Below, piece by piece: positions 54,084-61,862 of a stretch of DNA of 64,000 nucleotides; the stretch's first letter is position 1, and each line of letters begins with the position of its first letter. Made by a program: the position numbers and the translations under genes. The notes beneath the pieces were generated by a model that did no database searches, was not told where the DNA came from, and was given only the letters and a program-made list of their open reading frames with translations. This DNA comes from Mucilaginibacter endophyticus (GTDB lineage: Bacteria; Bacteroidota; Bacteroidia; Sphingobacteriales; Sphingobacteriaceae). Where the stretch lies: the NCBI RefSeq assembly GCF_003351025.1, contig NZ_QPCG01000003.1, forward strand, positions 760,355 to 824,354, in the 5' to 3' direction.

Positions 54084-54461
54084 ATGGAAATTAAACCAAC
54101 AGAAAGCGAACTTGAAATTTTACAGGTAATCTGGAAAAAGGGCCAGTGCACCGTACGTGAAGTTCACGAGGAGCTTGCTAAAAACAAGGATGCCGGTTAC
54201 ACCACCACCTTAAAACTCATGCAGATAATGCATGACAAAGGTATGGTTGAGCGCGACACCACTTCAAAAACACATTTATACAAAGCTTTATTCACAATGG
54301 AGCAGGCGCAAAGCAACGCTCTGGATAAAATCTTGTCTACTGTATTTAAAGGCTCTACTTCCGACTTGGTGATTCAGGCGCTTGGCCAGCACCGCGCATC
54401 AAAAGACGAGATTGACGCTATTAAAAATTTTTTGAATCAATTTGATCAGGACAAAAAATAA
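54084..54461 (+). CDS. BlaI/MecI-family transcriptional repressor
   Basis: A winged-helix repressor of 125 aa from the ATG at 54084 (MEIKPTESELEILQVIWKKG). A longer in-frame start at 54000 is rejected because it would run through the operators. YTTTLKLMQIMHDKGMVERD is nearly identical to the matching part of the repressor at 35354. It is followed by the M56 gene, 5 bp after the stop. Autoregulation through the dyads at 54030-54069 is likely. Release by proteolysis by the M56 partner is inferred from BlaI/BlaR1. Confidence 0.93.
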   Translation: MEIKPTESELEILQVIWKKGQCTVREVHEELAKNKDAGYTTTLKLMQIMHDKGMVERDTTSKTHLYKALFTMEQAQSNALDKILSTVFKGSTSDLVIQALGQHRASKDEIDAIKNFLNQFDQDKK

Positions 54462-54466
54462 ACGTG

Positions 54467-56458
54467 ATGGAAAATTTATTCTATAATATAAGCCAGGTGT
54501 TGGGCGTGACTATTCTGCAATCGGTATGGCAGGGTTTGTTAGTTTGGTTTGCCTTAAGGTTAGTGTTTATTTGCAGGCCGCAATTATCGGCTATTAAAAA
54601 GCACAATTGGGCCATGGGTGCCATGCTCACCATCAGCGCCTGGTTTATATACACGTTTATCCATCAGTTCAGGCTGCACGAGTGGGTTAATTATACATCC
54701 GCCAATGCGCCATCTTTATTACCACGTTTCTACCTGCCGCTGCATGAAGTAGCCGCCAGACCACAAAGCAACTATTACGAATACGTTATAAAAGGTTATC
54801 TCCCTTATATATCGGCCCTTTATTTTGTTGGTTTGGTATTTAACCTGCTTAAAGTGAGCTTAAGCTGGCAAAGGATCAGCCTGATAAAACGTACCATGGT
54901 ACCTGCCGACAGGCTACAGGAATTTGCCGATGAGCTTTGCCAAAAGCTGGGTATTACTAAAAATGTGTGGGTAAACTTTAGCCGCATGGTTGATGCCCCT
55001 TGCATGATTGGCTTTTTAAGCCCCATTATTTTGTTGCCGATAACCCTTACTACATACTTATCGGCCACCGAGGTTGAAGCCATTTTATTGCACGAGCTCT
55101 CACACATTAAACGCAACGACTACCTGCTGAACCTGATGCAGCAATTTATTTCCATACTGTTATTCTTTAATCCCTTTGCCCAATTAATTAACCGCATTAT
55201 TAACCAGGAGCGTGAAAACAGCTGCGATGATCTGGTTGTGCAAACAACGCAACAACCTTTAATCTACGCGCATGCGCTTCTTAAACTGGAGCAAACCAGG
55301 CAACAGCATTTACAGCTGGCCCTGGCTGCTAACGGCAAAAAATATCATTTATTAAACAGAATTGAACGCATCATGAAAACGAAGAAACCTATAGGCAATA
55401 TCCGCCACCTGCTTGTGGCCATTGCTATAATGACTGCCGGCGTTAGCAGCATTGCCTGGCTAAACCCCACTATAAAAGATGGTAAGTTAACCGTTAAAAA
55501 GGTTGCTACCCCTGCTGCCCTACATGCCATATTTGTTGATGACACCACCCATAAGGTGAAAGCAAAAAAGGCTGTAACCTATAAAAAGAAAACCCAGGCC
55601 GAAATTGTTAAAGCCAAACAACGTCACGAAGATTTTGATTACAGCGGCTTTAATGATGCCCAGCTTGAAAAGCTAAGCGCCGAAGTGAGCAAACAAGGCG
55701 AGCTGATTGGCAAATACTACAGCAGCAATACTTTTAAAAAGCAACAGGAAATGCTTGAAGCAAAAAGCAAAGCCCTGCAGGCTTATTATAACTCCGATGG
55801 CATGGAGAAAATGAAGCTCGAAATGGAAAAAATGGGTCAGGATTTTCAGAAAGAATATGGCGAAACATCAGAATCTAAAAAACTTGGCGAACAGATGGGT
55901 GAAATTGGCAACAACATCGGTAAATATTACAGCAGCGCCGAGTTTAAAAAAATGAACGAGAGCCTGGAGAAAAAATACGGCATTCCGCACAACCGTGGTT
56001 ATAACGGCTATAATGACGACAGAGACCCTAACTACAAAAAATACCAGGACGAGCTGCAAAGCAAAATTCCTGCTGAAGTAAAGGAACAAACAGAGCTGCT
56101 GAAAACCCTGGGCCAGAAAATGCGCAACCGTTATGATTCGCCGGAGTTTATTTCCAAAAGAAACCGCATGCAGGCTATGGGCGATAGCCTGAGGTTGGCT
56201 TATGATAATCCTGATATCAAAAAATTACAGGAAGACATGAAAAATATTGGCAGGCAAATGCGTGGTTTCCAGGATAGCCCGGAGATCAGAGCTGCACAAG
56301 AACGCCTTAAAGAAGCCAGCAAAAAATTGCAGGAGTATATGAAAAGCCCGGCCTTTAAACAAAAAATGAAATTATACCGGGATAAAATGGACAAGGACTT
56401 TGATTACAAGTTTGACAACGACAAGCTGGAGGATATAAAACCCGATACAGCTGACTAA
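54467..56458 (+). CDS. M56-family (BlaR1-like) peptidase sensor with repeat-rich periplasmic tail
   Basis: Inner-membrane zinc peptidase of 663 aa; a GTG one codon upstream (54464) could also start it. Membrane helices lie in the first about 120 residues. The zinc motif HELSH is near residue 209 (LLHELSHIKRNDYLLNLMQQ), followed by the NQERENSCDDLVVQT region and a membrane helix near residue 310. The long polar tail (about residues 417-645) has eight degenerate units of 22-26 residues, each opening with an aromatic-x-Ser/Asn/Asp pattern such as YYSSNTFKKQQEML, YYSSAEFKKMNESL, RYDSPEFISKRNRM and FQDSPEIRAAQERL. These probably form helical or coiled-coil repeats in the periplasm. No penicillin-binding domain is present. 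Confidence 0.9.
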   Translation: MENLFYNISQVLGVTILQSVWQGLLVWFALRLVFICRPQLSAIKKHNWAMGAMLTISAWFIYTFIHQFRLHEWVNYTSANAPSLLPRFYLPLHEVAARPQSNYYEYVIKGYLPYISALYFVGLVFNLLKVSLSWQRISLIKRTMVPADRLQEFADELCQKLGITKNVWVNFSRMVDAPCMIGFLSPIILLPITLTTYLSATEVEAILLHELSHIKRNDYLLNLMQQFISILLFFNPFAQLINRIINQERENSCDDLVVQTTQQPLIYAHALLKLEQTRQQHLQLALAANGKKYHLLNRIERIMKTKKPIGNIRHLLVAIAIMTAGVSSIAWLNPTIKDGKLTVKKVATPAALHAIFVDDTTHKVKAKKAVTYKKKTQAEIVKAKQRHEDFDYSGFNDAQLEKLSAEVSKQGELIGKYYSSNTFKKQQEMLEAKSKALQAYYNSDGMEKMKLEMEKMGQDFQKEYGETSESKKLGEQMGEIGNNIGKYYSSAEFKKMNESLEKKYGIPHNRGYNGYNDDRDPNYKKYQDELQSKIPAEVKEQTELLKTLGQKMRNRYDSPEFISKRNRMQAMGDSLRLAYDNPDIKKLQEDMKNIGRQMRGFQDSPEIRAAQERLKEASKKLQEYMKSPAFKQKMKLYRDKMDKDFDYKFDNDKLEDIKPDTAD

Positions 56459-56468
56459 CTGATATTGA

Positions 56469-56537
56469 GTCAGAAGTCTTAAGTCGAGAGTCTCAAGTCC
56501 TGCTTCGACTTCGAACTTTGAACTCAAGACTTTTGAC
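56469..56537. repeat. Imperfect palindromic intergenic repeat (69 bp, AAGTC-rich)
   Basis: GTCAGAAGTCTTAAGT (56469-56484) is nearly the reverse complement of ACTCAAGACTTTTGAC (56522-56537), with two mismatches in 16. AAGTC/GACTT units recur inside. The element starts just after the M56 stop and resembles another dispersed repeat type of this bacterial group. Confidence 0.6.
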
Positions 56538-56611
56538 TTACCCCAACCATGACTAAATAAATTAGCAAATAGTATTAAAAATATTTTTTAAAGAGCCTTA
56601 ATTTGTAATTT

Positions 56612-56643
56612 AGTGTCCTCAATAAAATGAGGACACTTTTTTT
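56612..56643 (+). terminator. Terminator-like hairpin abutting the recN start codon
   Basis: A perfect 10-bp stem AGTGTCCTCA / TGAGGACACT (56612-56637, 6-nt loop) is followed by a T-run that ends at the recN ATG (56644). It would terminate transcription from the M56 unit, or act as an attenuator or leader hairpin for recN if transcription begins upstream. Confidence 0.75.
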
Positions 56644-58338
56644 ATGCTTCAAAAGCTAACCATTAATAACTATGCGCTTATCGACAACCTGGAGATAGGT
56701 TTTGATAGCGGTCTGAACATATTAACCGGCGAAACCGGTGCCGGAAAGTCGATCATATTGGGTGCCCTGTCACTCATTTTAGGCCAGCGGGCCGAAAGCA
56801 AATATTTTTTCAACCAGCAAAAAAAATGCGTTATTGAAGGTACCTTTAAAATAAGTGGCTTTCATTTAGCTGATTTTTTTGAGGATAACGATCTGGATTA
56901 CGAGAGTGAAACCGTACTCCGTCGCGAGATCTCGGCCGATGGAAAATCCCGCGCTTTTGTGAATGATACCCCGGTTAACCTTACCGCTTTGAAACAACTG
57001 GGCGAAAAGCTGATCGATATCCATTCGCAACATGCTACGCTGGAGATTAATGATCCGGATTTTCAGTTGTTAGTGGTCGATTCGGTTGCCCGCCACTCAG
57101 ATTTGCTGTTTGATTATCAAACTAAATTCAAAGCATATAAAAAGTCGTTAAGCAAACTCAACCAGCTCATAGCCGAAAATGACAAGGCCAAAGCCGATCT
57201 GGATTATTTCCAGTTTCAGTTTGATGAACTGGAAAAAGGCGAATTGGTGGCCGATGAACAGGAACTGCTTGAGCAGGAGCTAAACACCCTCAATAATGCC
57301 GAAGAAATAAAACGAGCTTTGTTAAATGCTAACTACCTTTTACAGGATGGCGAAGCCGCGGCGTTGCTTCAGTTAAAAGAAGCGGGACAGGCTTTAGGAT
57401 CGATAGAAAAATACAACCCGGCCCTTGCCGAACTGCACCAGCGCATCAGCAGCACTATTATCGAGCTTAAAGATATAGCTGCCGAAATAGACGCTATTGA
57501 ACAGCATACCTTTGTTGATGAAGCCCGTGCCGAAGAGGTGAACAATCGCCTCAGCATGATCTACAACCTGCAAAAAAAGCATCGGGTAAACACCATTCCC
57601 GAGCTATTGCAGATACAGGAAGAGTTATCGGACAAAGTACAGCAAGCTTTGTTTGGCGACGAAGCCATCGAAAAACTACAAAAACAAATAGCTGCCGATA
57701 AAGCTGAACTTGAAAAACTGGCGACAAAATTATCGGCTAATCGTCAAAAAGCTATTCCTGATATTGAAAAACAGGTATTGGCCACACTGGCCGAAATGGG
57801 CATGGGTAATTCGAGCTTGAAGATTGAGCAACACACGACGCCTCCCCCGCCCCCAAAAGGTGGTACTGATAGTCCTAAAGCAATACTTACGGCTACCGGG
57901 ATTGATAACATTAAGTTTTTGTTTTCGGCTAATAAAGGTCATGCTTTGGCGGAGATGAGCAAGGTAGCTTCGGGCGGTGAGCTTTCGAGGTTGATGCTGA
58001 GCATTAAATCTATCGTGGCACAATACACCGCTCTGCCTACTATTATTTTTGACGAGATTGATACAGGTGTATCGGGCGAGGTGGCTAACAAGGTTGGGGT
58101 GATCATGGAGCGTTTAGCTCAAAACCTGCAGGTTATTACCATCACCCACCTACCACAAATTGCAAGCAAAGGCCAAAGTCATTATTTTGTTTATAAGGAT
58201 GATAGCGAGGCCGCGACATTTACCCGCATCAAGCAACTAAACAATGACGAACGTGTATTAGAAATTGCCAAAATGCTGAGTGGTGATAAACCCGGCGAAA
58301 GTGCGTTGCAGAATGCGAGGGAACTGTTGAGCGTATAA
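56644..58338 (+). CDS. recN: DNA repair protein RecN
   Basis: SMC-like ATPase of double-strand-break repair, 564 aa. Walker A GETGAGKS is at residues 29-36, two long coiled-coil arms span about 150-380, the signature is VASGGELSRLMLSIKSIV, and Walker B is TIIFDEIDTGVSGEVANKVG. The start MLQKLTINNYALIDNLEIGF is the family's standard N-terminus. Residues about 397-413 (THT-type context then PPPPPKGGTDSPKA) are an unusual proline/glycine-rich insertion just before the head-domain return. Its coding DNA is C-rich like the dispersed repeats of this genome. The insertion is in frame and leaves all motifs intact. The gene stands alone after a hairpin. Confidence 0.95.
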   Translation: MLQKLTINNYALIDNLEIGFDSGLNILTGETGAGKSIILGALSLILGQRAESKYFFNQQKKCVIEGTFKISGFHLADFFEDNDLDYESETVLRREISADGKSRAFVNDTPVNLTALKQLGEKLIDIHSQHATLEINDPDFQLLVVDSVARHSDLLFDYQTKFKAYKKSLSKLNQLIAENDKAKADLDYFQFQFDELEKGELVADEQELLEQELNTLNNAEEIKRALLNANYLLQDGEAAALLQLKEAGQALGSIEKYNPALAELHQRISSTIIELKDIAAEIDAIEQHTFVDEARAEEVNNRLSMIYNLQKKHRVNTIPELLQIQEELSDKVQQALFGDEAIEKLQKQIAADKAELEKLATKLSANRQKAIPDIEKQVLATLAEMGMGNSSLKIEQHTTPPPPPKGGTDSPKAILTATGIDNIKFLFSANKGHALAEMSKVASGGELSRLMLSIKSIVAQYTALPTIIFDEIDTGVSGEVANKVGVIMERLAQNLQVITITHLPQIASKGQSHYFVYKDDSEAATFTRIKQLNNDERVLEIAKMLSGDKPGESALQNARELLSV

Positions 58339-58369
58339 ATTGCTTATTATACATATAACCTAAACCAAT

Positions 58370-59137
58370 ATGAGATCATTTTTTAGCCTGTTGCTAATAT
58401 TAGCGGCATCAAGGTTATTTGCGCAACAAACTAAAAAAGATTCAATCGTTAAACGTGATACCATCAATATACACGGTTATGTTTACGACGAAGCAGGTAA
58501 ACCTGTAAAATACATTGAGCTACGTTCATCTCAAAAATATATAGATTTCGATCGAGTTAACATTACAACGCGGACTGATACATCAGGACACTTTACACTT
58601 GAAGGCGTAAAATTCAATGATACGTTAACTGTTGAAGAAAACATACTGTATGCTTCCAAGCCTGTTTATAATGAAGGAAGTCGTTTCTTAATTATTTACT
58701 TACCGTTTGCAGCGCTAAAGGATGTTAACCAGAAAGGACAAATGATTATAAGTGCGAAACGTACGCGGGCTAAAACCGTCCCTTCCTTTATTCGTAAAAG
58801 TAGCAATGACCCTTATTGCCCATTTATCGGCCTGCATCTGGCTCCCCGTTATAAAAGTGGCAATGAACGCTTTATACAATTGGTAAATCAACAAGTACAC
58901 TACCCTACTAAAGCAGTTGAAAACAATATTGAAGGTACCGTACAAATTGCATTTAAAGTGGAAAAAGATGGAACACCTACCGGATTTAAAGTTTTAAAAG
59001 GGGTAGGTTACGGTTGCGAAGAAGAGGTTATAAATAGCATAAAAAATTCAGGAACGTGGATTCCCGGCATTGAAAATGGGAGGCTTGTAGTGATGGAACA
59101 AACTGTTTCGGTTGAATTTAAACTAACTGATAAATAA
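58370..59137 (+). CDS. Exported CarboxypepD-regulatory plus TonB C-terminal domain protein
   Basis: A 255-aa protein with a signal peptide (FFSLLLILAASRLFAQ). It has a carboxypeptidase-regulatory-like beta domain (about 33-110, INIHGYVYDEAGKPVKYIEL) and a C-terminal TonB-like domain (about 170-253) with HYPTKAVENNIEGTVQIAFK and SIKNSGTWIPGIENGRL. It has no N-terminal cytoplasmic/membrane anchor to ExbB/ExbD, so it is not a classical TonB energiser. It lies 31 bp after recN on the same strand. The role is unknown; binding to receptors or cell-wall material is possible. Confidence 0.82.
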   Translation: MRSFFSLLLILAASRLFAQQTKKDSIVKRDTINIHGYVYDEAGKPVKYIELRSSQKYIDFDRVNITTRTDTSGHFTLEGVKFNDTLTVEENILYASKPVYNEGSRFLIIYLPFAALKDVNQKGQMIISAKRTRAKTVPSFIRKSSNDPYCPFIGLHLAPRYKSGNERFIQLVNQQVHYPTKAVENNIEGTVQIAFKVEKDGTPTGFKVLKGVGYGCEEEVINSIKNSGTWIPGIENGRLVVMEQTVSVEFKLTDK

Positions 59138-59140
59138 TTA

Positions 59141-59148
59141 TAACTTTG
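59141..59148 (+). promoter_or_regulatory. -7 box of fabI
   Basis: TAACTTTG fits TAnnTTTG and lies 23 bp before the fabI ATG at 59172. The nearest -33-like TTG (59112-59114) is 26 bp upstream, longer than usual. Confidence 0.45.
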
Positions 59149-59171
59149 CTTCAATTATAAAAACTTAACAA

Positions 59172-59984
59172 ATGGCTTATAATTTATTAAAAGGTAAAAA
59201 AGGCATCATTTTCGGTGCGCTAAATGAGCAATCAATAGCCTGGAAAGTGGCACAACGCGCTGTACAGGAAGGTGCTGAAATTGTATTATCAAATGCCCCT
59301 ATTGCTTTACGCATGGGTGAACTCAATAAACTGGCCGAAGAATGCAACGCGCCTGTTATTGGTGCCGATGTTACCAATGGTGATGATATCAATAACCTGT
59401 TCACCAAAACCATGGAACATTTTGGCGGCAAGGTTGACTTCATCCTGCACTCGATAGGCATGAGCGTTAACGTACGCAAAAACATTCCATACTTTGAAAA
59501 CAACTACGAATTTACCCACAAAGGTTTCGATATATCTGCATTAAGTCTTCACCGCATTTTGCAGGCTGCTATGAAACATGACGCCATTAACGAATGGGGA
59601 TCTGTATTAGCATTAAGCTACATCGCTGCTCAGCGTTATTTCCCAGGCTACAATGACATGGCCGATAACAAAGCGGTATTAGAAAGTATTGCCCGTAACT
59701 TTGGTTATGAATATGGCATGGCTAAAAAAGTGCGTGTTAATACCATTTCTCAGTCGCCAACCCGTACTACTGCAGGCTCAGGAGTAAAAGGCTTTGACGG
59801 CTTTATCGAATTTGCCGAAAAAATGAGTCCGCTTGGTAATGCTGATGCCGATCAGTGTGCTGATTACTGCGTAACCCTGTTTAGCGATTTGACTAAAATG
59901 GTGACTATGCAAAACCTGTATCACGATGGTGGCTTCTCATTCACCGGAGTAACCCAGGCGGTTATTGATCAAATGGCTAAGTAA
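59172..59984 (+). CDS. fabI: Enoyl-[acyl-carrier-protein] reductase (NADH)
   Basis: Last enzyme of the fatty-acid elongation cycle, 270 aa, short-chain dehydrogenase/reductase fold. The modified nucleotide-binding start GKKGIIFGALNEQSIAWKVA is typical of FabI. The catalytic pair is Tyr160-x6-Lys167 in GYNDMADNKAVLE, with an upstream conserved Tyr in LSYIAAQRY. The later SPTRTTAGSGVKGF substrate loop and NLYHDGGFSFTG ending fit the family. It is a single gene, followed by a strong terminator. It is the usual target of triclosan in organisms that have it. Confidence 0.97.
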   Translation: MAYNLLKGKKGIIFGALNEQSIAWKVAQRAVQEGAEIVLSNAPIALRMGELNKLAEECNAPVIGADVTNGDDINNLFTKTMEHFGGKVDFILHSIGMSVNVRKNIPYFENNYEFTHKGFDISALSLHRILQAAMKHDAINEWGSVLALSYIAAQRYFPGYNDMADNKAVLESIARNFGYEYGMAKKVRVNTISQSPTRTTAGSGVKGFDGFIEFAEKMSPLGNADADQCADYCVTLFSDLTKMVTMQNLYHDGGFSFTGVTQAVIDQMAK

Positions 59985-60000
59985 TACCATATTGTTACTA

Positions 60001-60044
60001 AATAAAAAAGGAGCTTTTGCAAATGCAAAAGCTCCTTTTTTATT
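60001..60044. terminator. Bidirectional intrinsic terminator
   Basis: The stem AAAAAAGGAGCTTTTGC / GCAAAAGCTCCTTTTTT (60004-60020 with 60025-60041) has a 4-nt loop, an A-run on the left and a T-run on the right. It serves the convergent fabI (stop 59984) and lipoprotein (stop 60058) genes. Confidence 0.9.
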
Positions 60045-60057
60045 TGTTCAGAGTACC

Positions 60058-60459
60058 TTACGGTACCAAAACTATTTTAAGTTTTAACGGGCCAGGGATG
60101 CCTGAGCCGGTAGGAATACTTCCATCAGCGTTTTGAGCATCTATATATAGTGTTCCTTTAGCGTATACAAACCGATAGCTAATTCCTCCATATACATCAG
60201 GTAATTGCTCATAAGCTCCATCTTCATCCAAATACACTAAAACAGCACCGTGATTATTGTAATAATCTGTGATTTCAGGCACGGCTAAAGTTGTAGTATA
60301 GCCATGAACGCTATTAGGATCGGAAGTATTGTCAAGCACAAAATTTGGCGTGGTATCAAAAATGGTAGTTGCGCTTGGGCTTGTGGTTACATACTCCTTT
60401 TTACACGATGTTGCGGCAAGTACAATAGTGCAGCAAATTAAAGTCAAGATTTTTTTCAT
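60058..60459 (-). CDS. Small lipoprotein of unknown function
   Basis: A 133-aa lipoprotein with signal peptide MKKILTLICCTIVLAATSC and a lipobox. The mature part is acidic and beta-rich, with TTTLAVPEITDYYNNHGAVL, VYLDEDGAYEQLPDVYGGIS and a C-terminal KLKIVLVP. It resembles other small Bacteroidota surface lipoproteins of unknown function. No partner gene lies nearby. Confidence 0.75.
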   Translation of the reverse strand: MKKILTLICCTIVLAATSCKKEYVTTSPSATTIFDTTPNFVLDNTSDPNSVHGYTTTLAVPEITDYYNNHGAVLVYLDEDGAYEQLPDVYGGISYRFVYAKGTLYIDAQNADGSIPTGSGIPGPLKLKIVLVP

Positions 60460-60605
60460 AAAGTATTGCGTTAGTTATTATAACTGTATGAACAAAAAAT
60501 TGTTCAAAGGTTTAAACGTTTTTTAAATTATTTTATTTCAAATATTATTTCAGCCCTTTTTTGCGACACGCATTGATAAACTAACATTTTAGTTTAATTT
60601 TAGCT

Positions 60606-61715
60606 ATGCGTAAATCCCTGTTGCTTTTGTTGATATTATTACCTGCTTGCTGCTTGGCCCAGGTAAAAATTACCGGGAAAGTGATTAACATGACAGATAC
60701 CAAACCGGTACCTAATGCCAGCGTATTTTTAAATAATGCCCAGGTGGGCAATAAAACAGCCGAGGATGGTACATTCACGCTAAGTAATGTAAAGCCAGGC
60801 AAATATGATTTTATCATATCCATAGTAGGCTACGAAACCTATACTTACAGCCTTCAGGCGGGCAGCTCCAATATCGATCTGGGTACCATCAGCATTATTC
60901 CTAAAACTTTTCAGCTTAATGAGGTTAAGATCAGGCCAGATCCTAACCGTGAAAAATACTACAATATATTCAGGCAGCAATTTTTGGGAACATCCGATAA
61001 TACAGCCCAATGCAAGATCCTGAATTCTGATGTACTTGATTTTGATTACGACGATGTAACTTATGTGTTAAAAGCATCTTCGCATGATTTTCTGGAGATC
61101 GAGAATAAAGCCTTAGGCTACCGGATCAGGTATAAGCTAACTAACTTTAATTATAATCCGGGCAAAGCCATGCTATATTACGAGGGAATCTCCAACTTTG
61201 AAGATCTTAAAGGCAGCGAAAAACAGAAACGCAGATGGCACAAACAACGGCAAATAGCCTATCTGGGTTCAAGCATGCATTTCTACCGGGCAGCGATTAA
61301 GGATAGCCTCAGCAAAGAAAATTTTGTTGTCATGCGCCTGATCCGTAAACCTAATCCCAATTATCATGGCGGACCAAATAATAAATACCAGCAAAGTCTT
61401 GTCAACAAGCCTTTAGACAGGCCCGATTTTTTTTATACAACAGACCAGGAAGGCCTATTTGCCATAGGCTTTACCGATTGCCTGTATGTAATGTATACTA
61501 AAAAAGGGCAGGATCCGTCTGCCAGCACTTTTCAGGCATTCAATATGCCCAACAACGCTACAACCATCATTTCCTTCGATGAACCACATGCTTTTTTTGA
61601 CAACAACGGCATAGTAGCCAATCCCCATTCAATTGTATACGAAGGTGATTGGGGCATACGCCGCGTTGCCGAAATGCTGCCGGTTGATTATGAGCCGGTG
61701 GTGGAGAAGAAATGA
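60606..61715 (+). CDS. Exported carboxypeptidase-regulatory-like domain protein
   Basis: A 369-aa protein with a signal peptide (LLLLLILLPACCLA). A carboxypeptidase-regulatory-like domain (about 20-100, ITGKVINMTDTKPVPNASVF) is followed by a family-specific region that begins NEVKIRPDPNREKYYNIFRQ. It has no TonB-receptor barrel. It probably acts in the periplasm or at the outer membrane; the function is unknown. The stop codon is directly followed by the repeat at 61716. Confidence 0.82.
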   Translation: MRKSLLLLLILLPACCLAQVKITGKVINMTDTKPVPNASVFLNNAQVGNKTAEDGTFTLSNVKPGKYDFIISIVGYETYTYSLQAGSSNIDLGTISIIPKTFQLNEVKIRPDPNREKYYNIFRQQFLGTSDNTAQCKILNSDVLDFDYDDVTYVLKASSHDFLEIENKALGYRIRYKLTNFNYNPGKAMLYYEGISNFEDLKGSEKQKRRWHKQRQIAYLGSSMHFYRAAIKDSLSKENFVVMRLIRKPNPNYHGGPNNKYQQSLVNKPLDRPDFFYTTDQEGLFAIGFTDCLYVMYTKKGQDPSASTFQAFNMPNNATTIISFDEPHAFFDNNGIVANPHSIVYEGDWGIRRVAEMLPVDYEPVVEKK

Positions 61716-61797
61716 GTCTGAACTTGAATTAAGGGAATTAAGAGAATTTGTTTTGCATTCTACCCATTCATTTAATTCAAAAAATTCGAGTTCTGAC
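61716..61797. repeat. Palindromic repeat, copy 2 (GTCTGAACTTGAATT ends, 82 bp)
   Basis: GTCTGAACTTGAATT (61716-61730) and AATTCGAGTTCTGAC (61783-61797) are terminal inverted repeats with two mismatches. The interior (GGGAATTAAGAGAAT) matches copy 1 at 53861-53949 (GGAATTAACAGAAT). Confidence 0.78.
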
Positions 61798-61803
61798 AAA
61801 AAC

Positions 61804-61840
61804 AAAAGCCCCGTTTCGAAAAATCGAAACGGGGCTTTGA
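61804..61840. terminator. Intrinsic terminator of clpC
   Basis: A 15-bp perfect stem AAAGCCCCGTTTCGA / TCGAAACGGGGCTTT (61805-61819 with 61824-61838) with a 4-nt loop. It lies 24 bp past the clpC stop at 61863 and can also stop transcription from the gene ending at 61715. Confidence 0.85.
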
Positions 61841-61862
61841 TATTATTTATGGGATTACAAAA

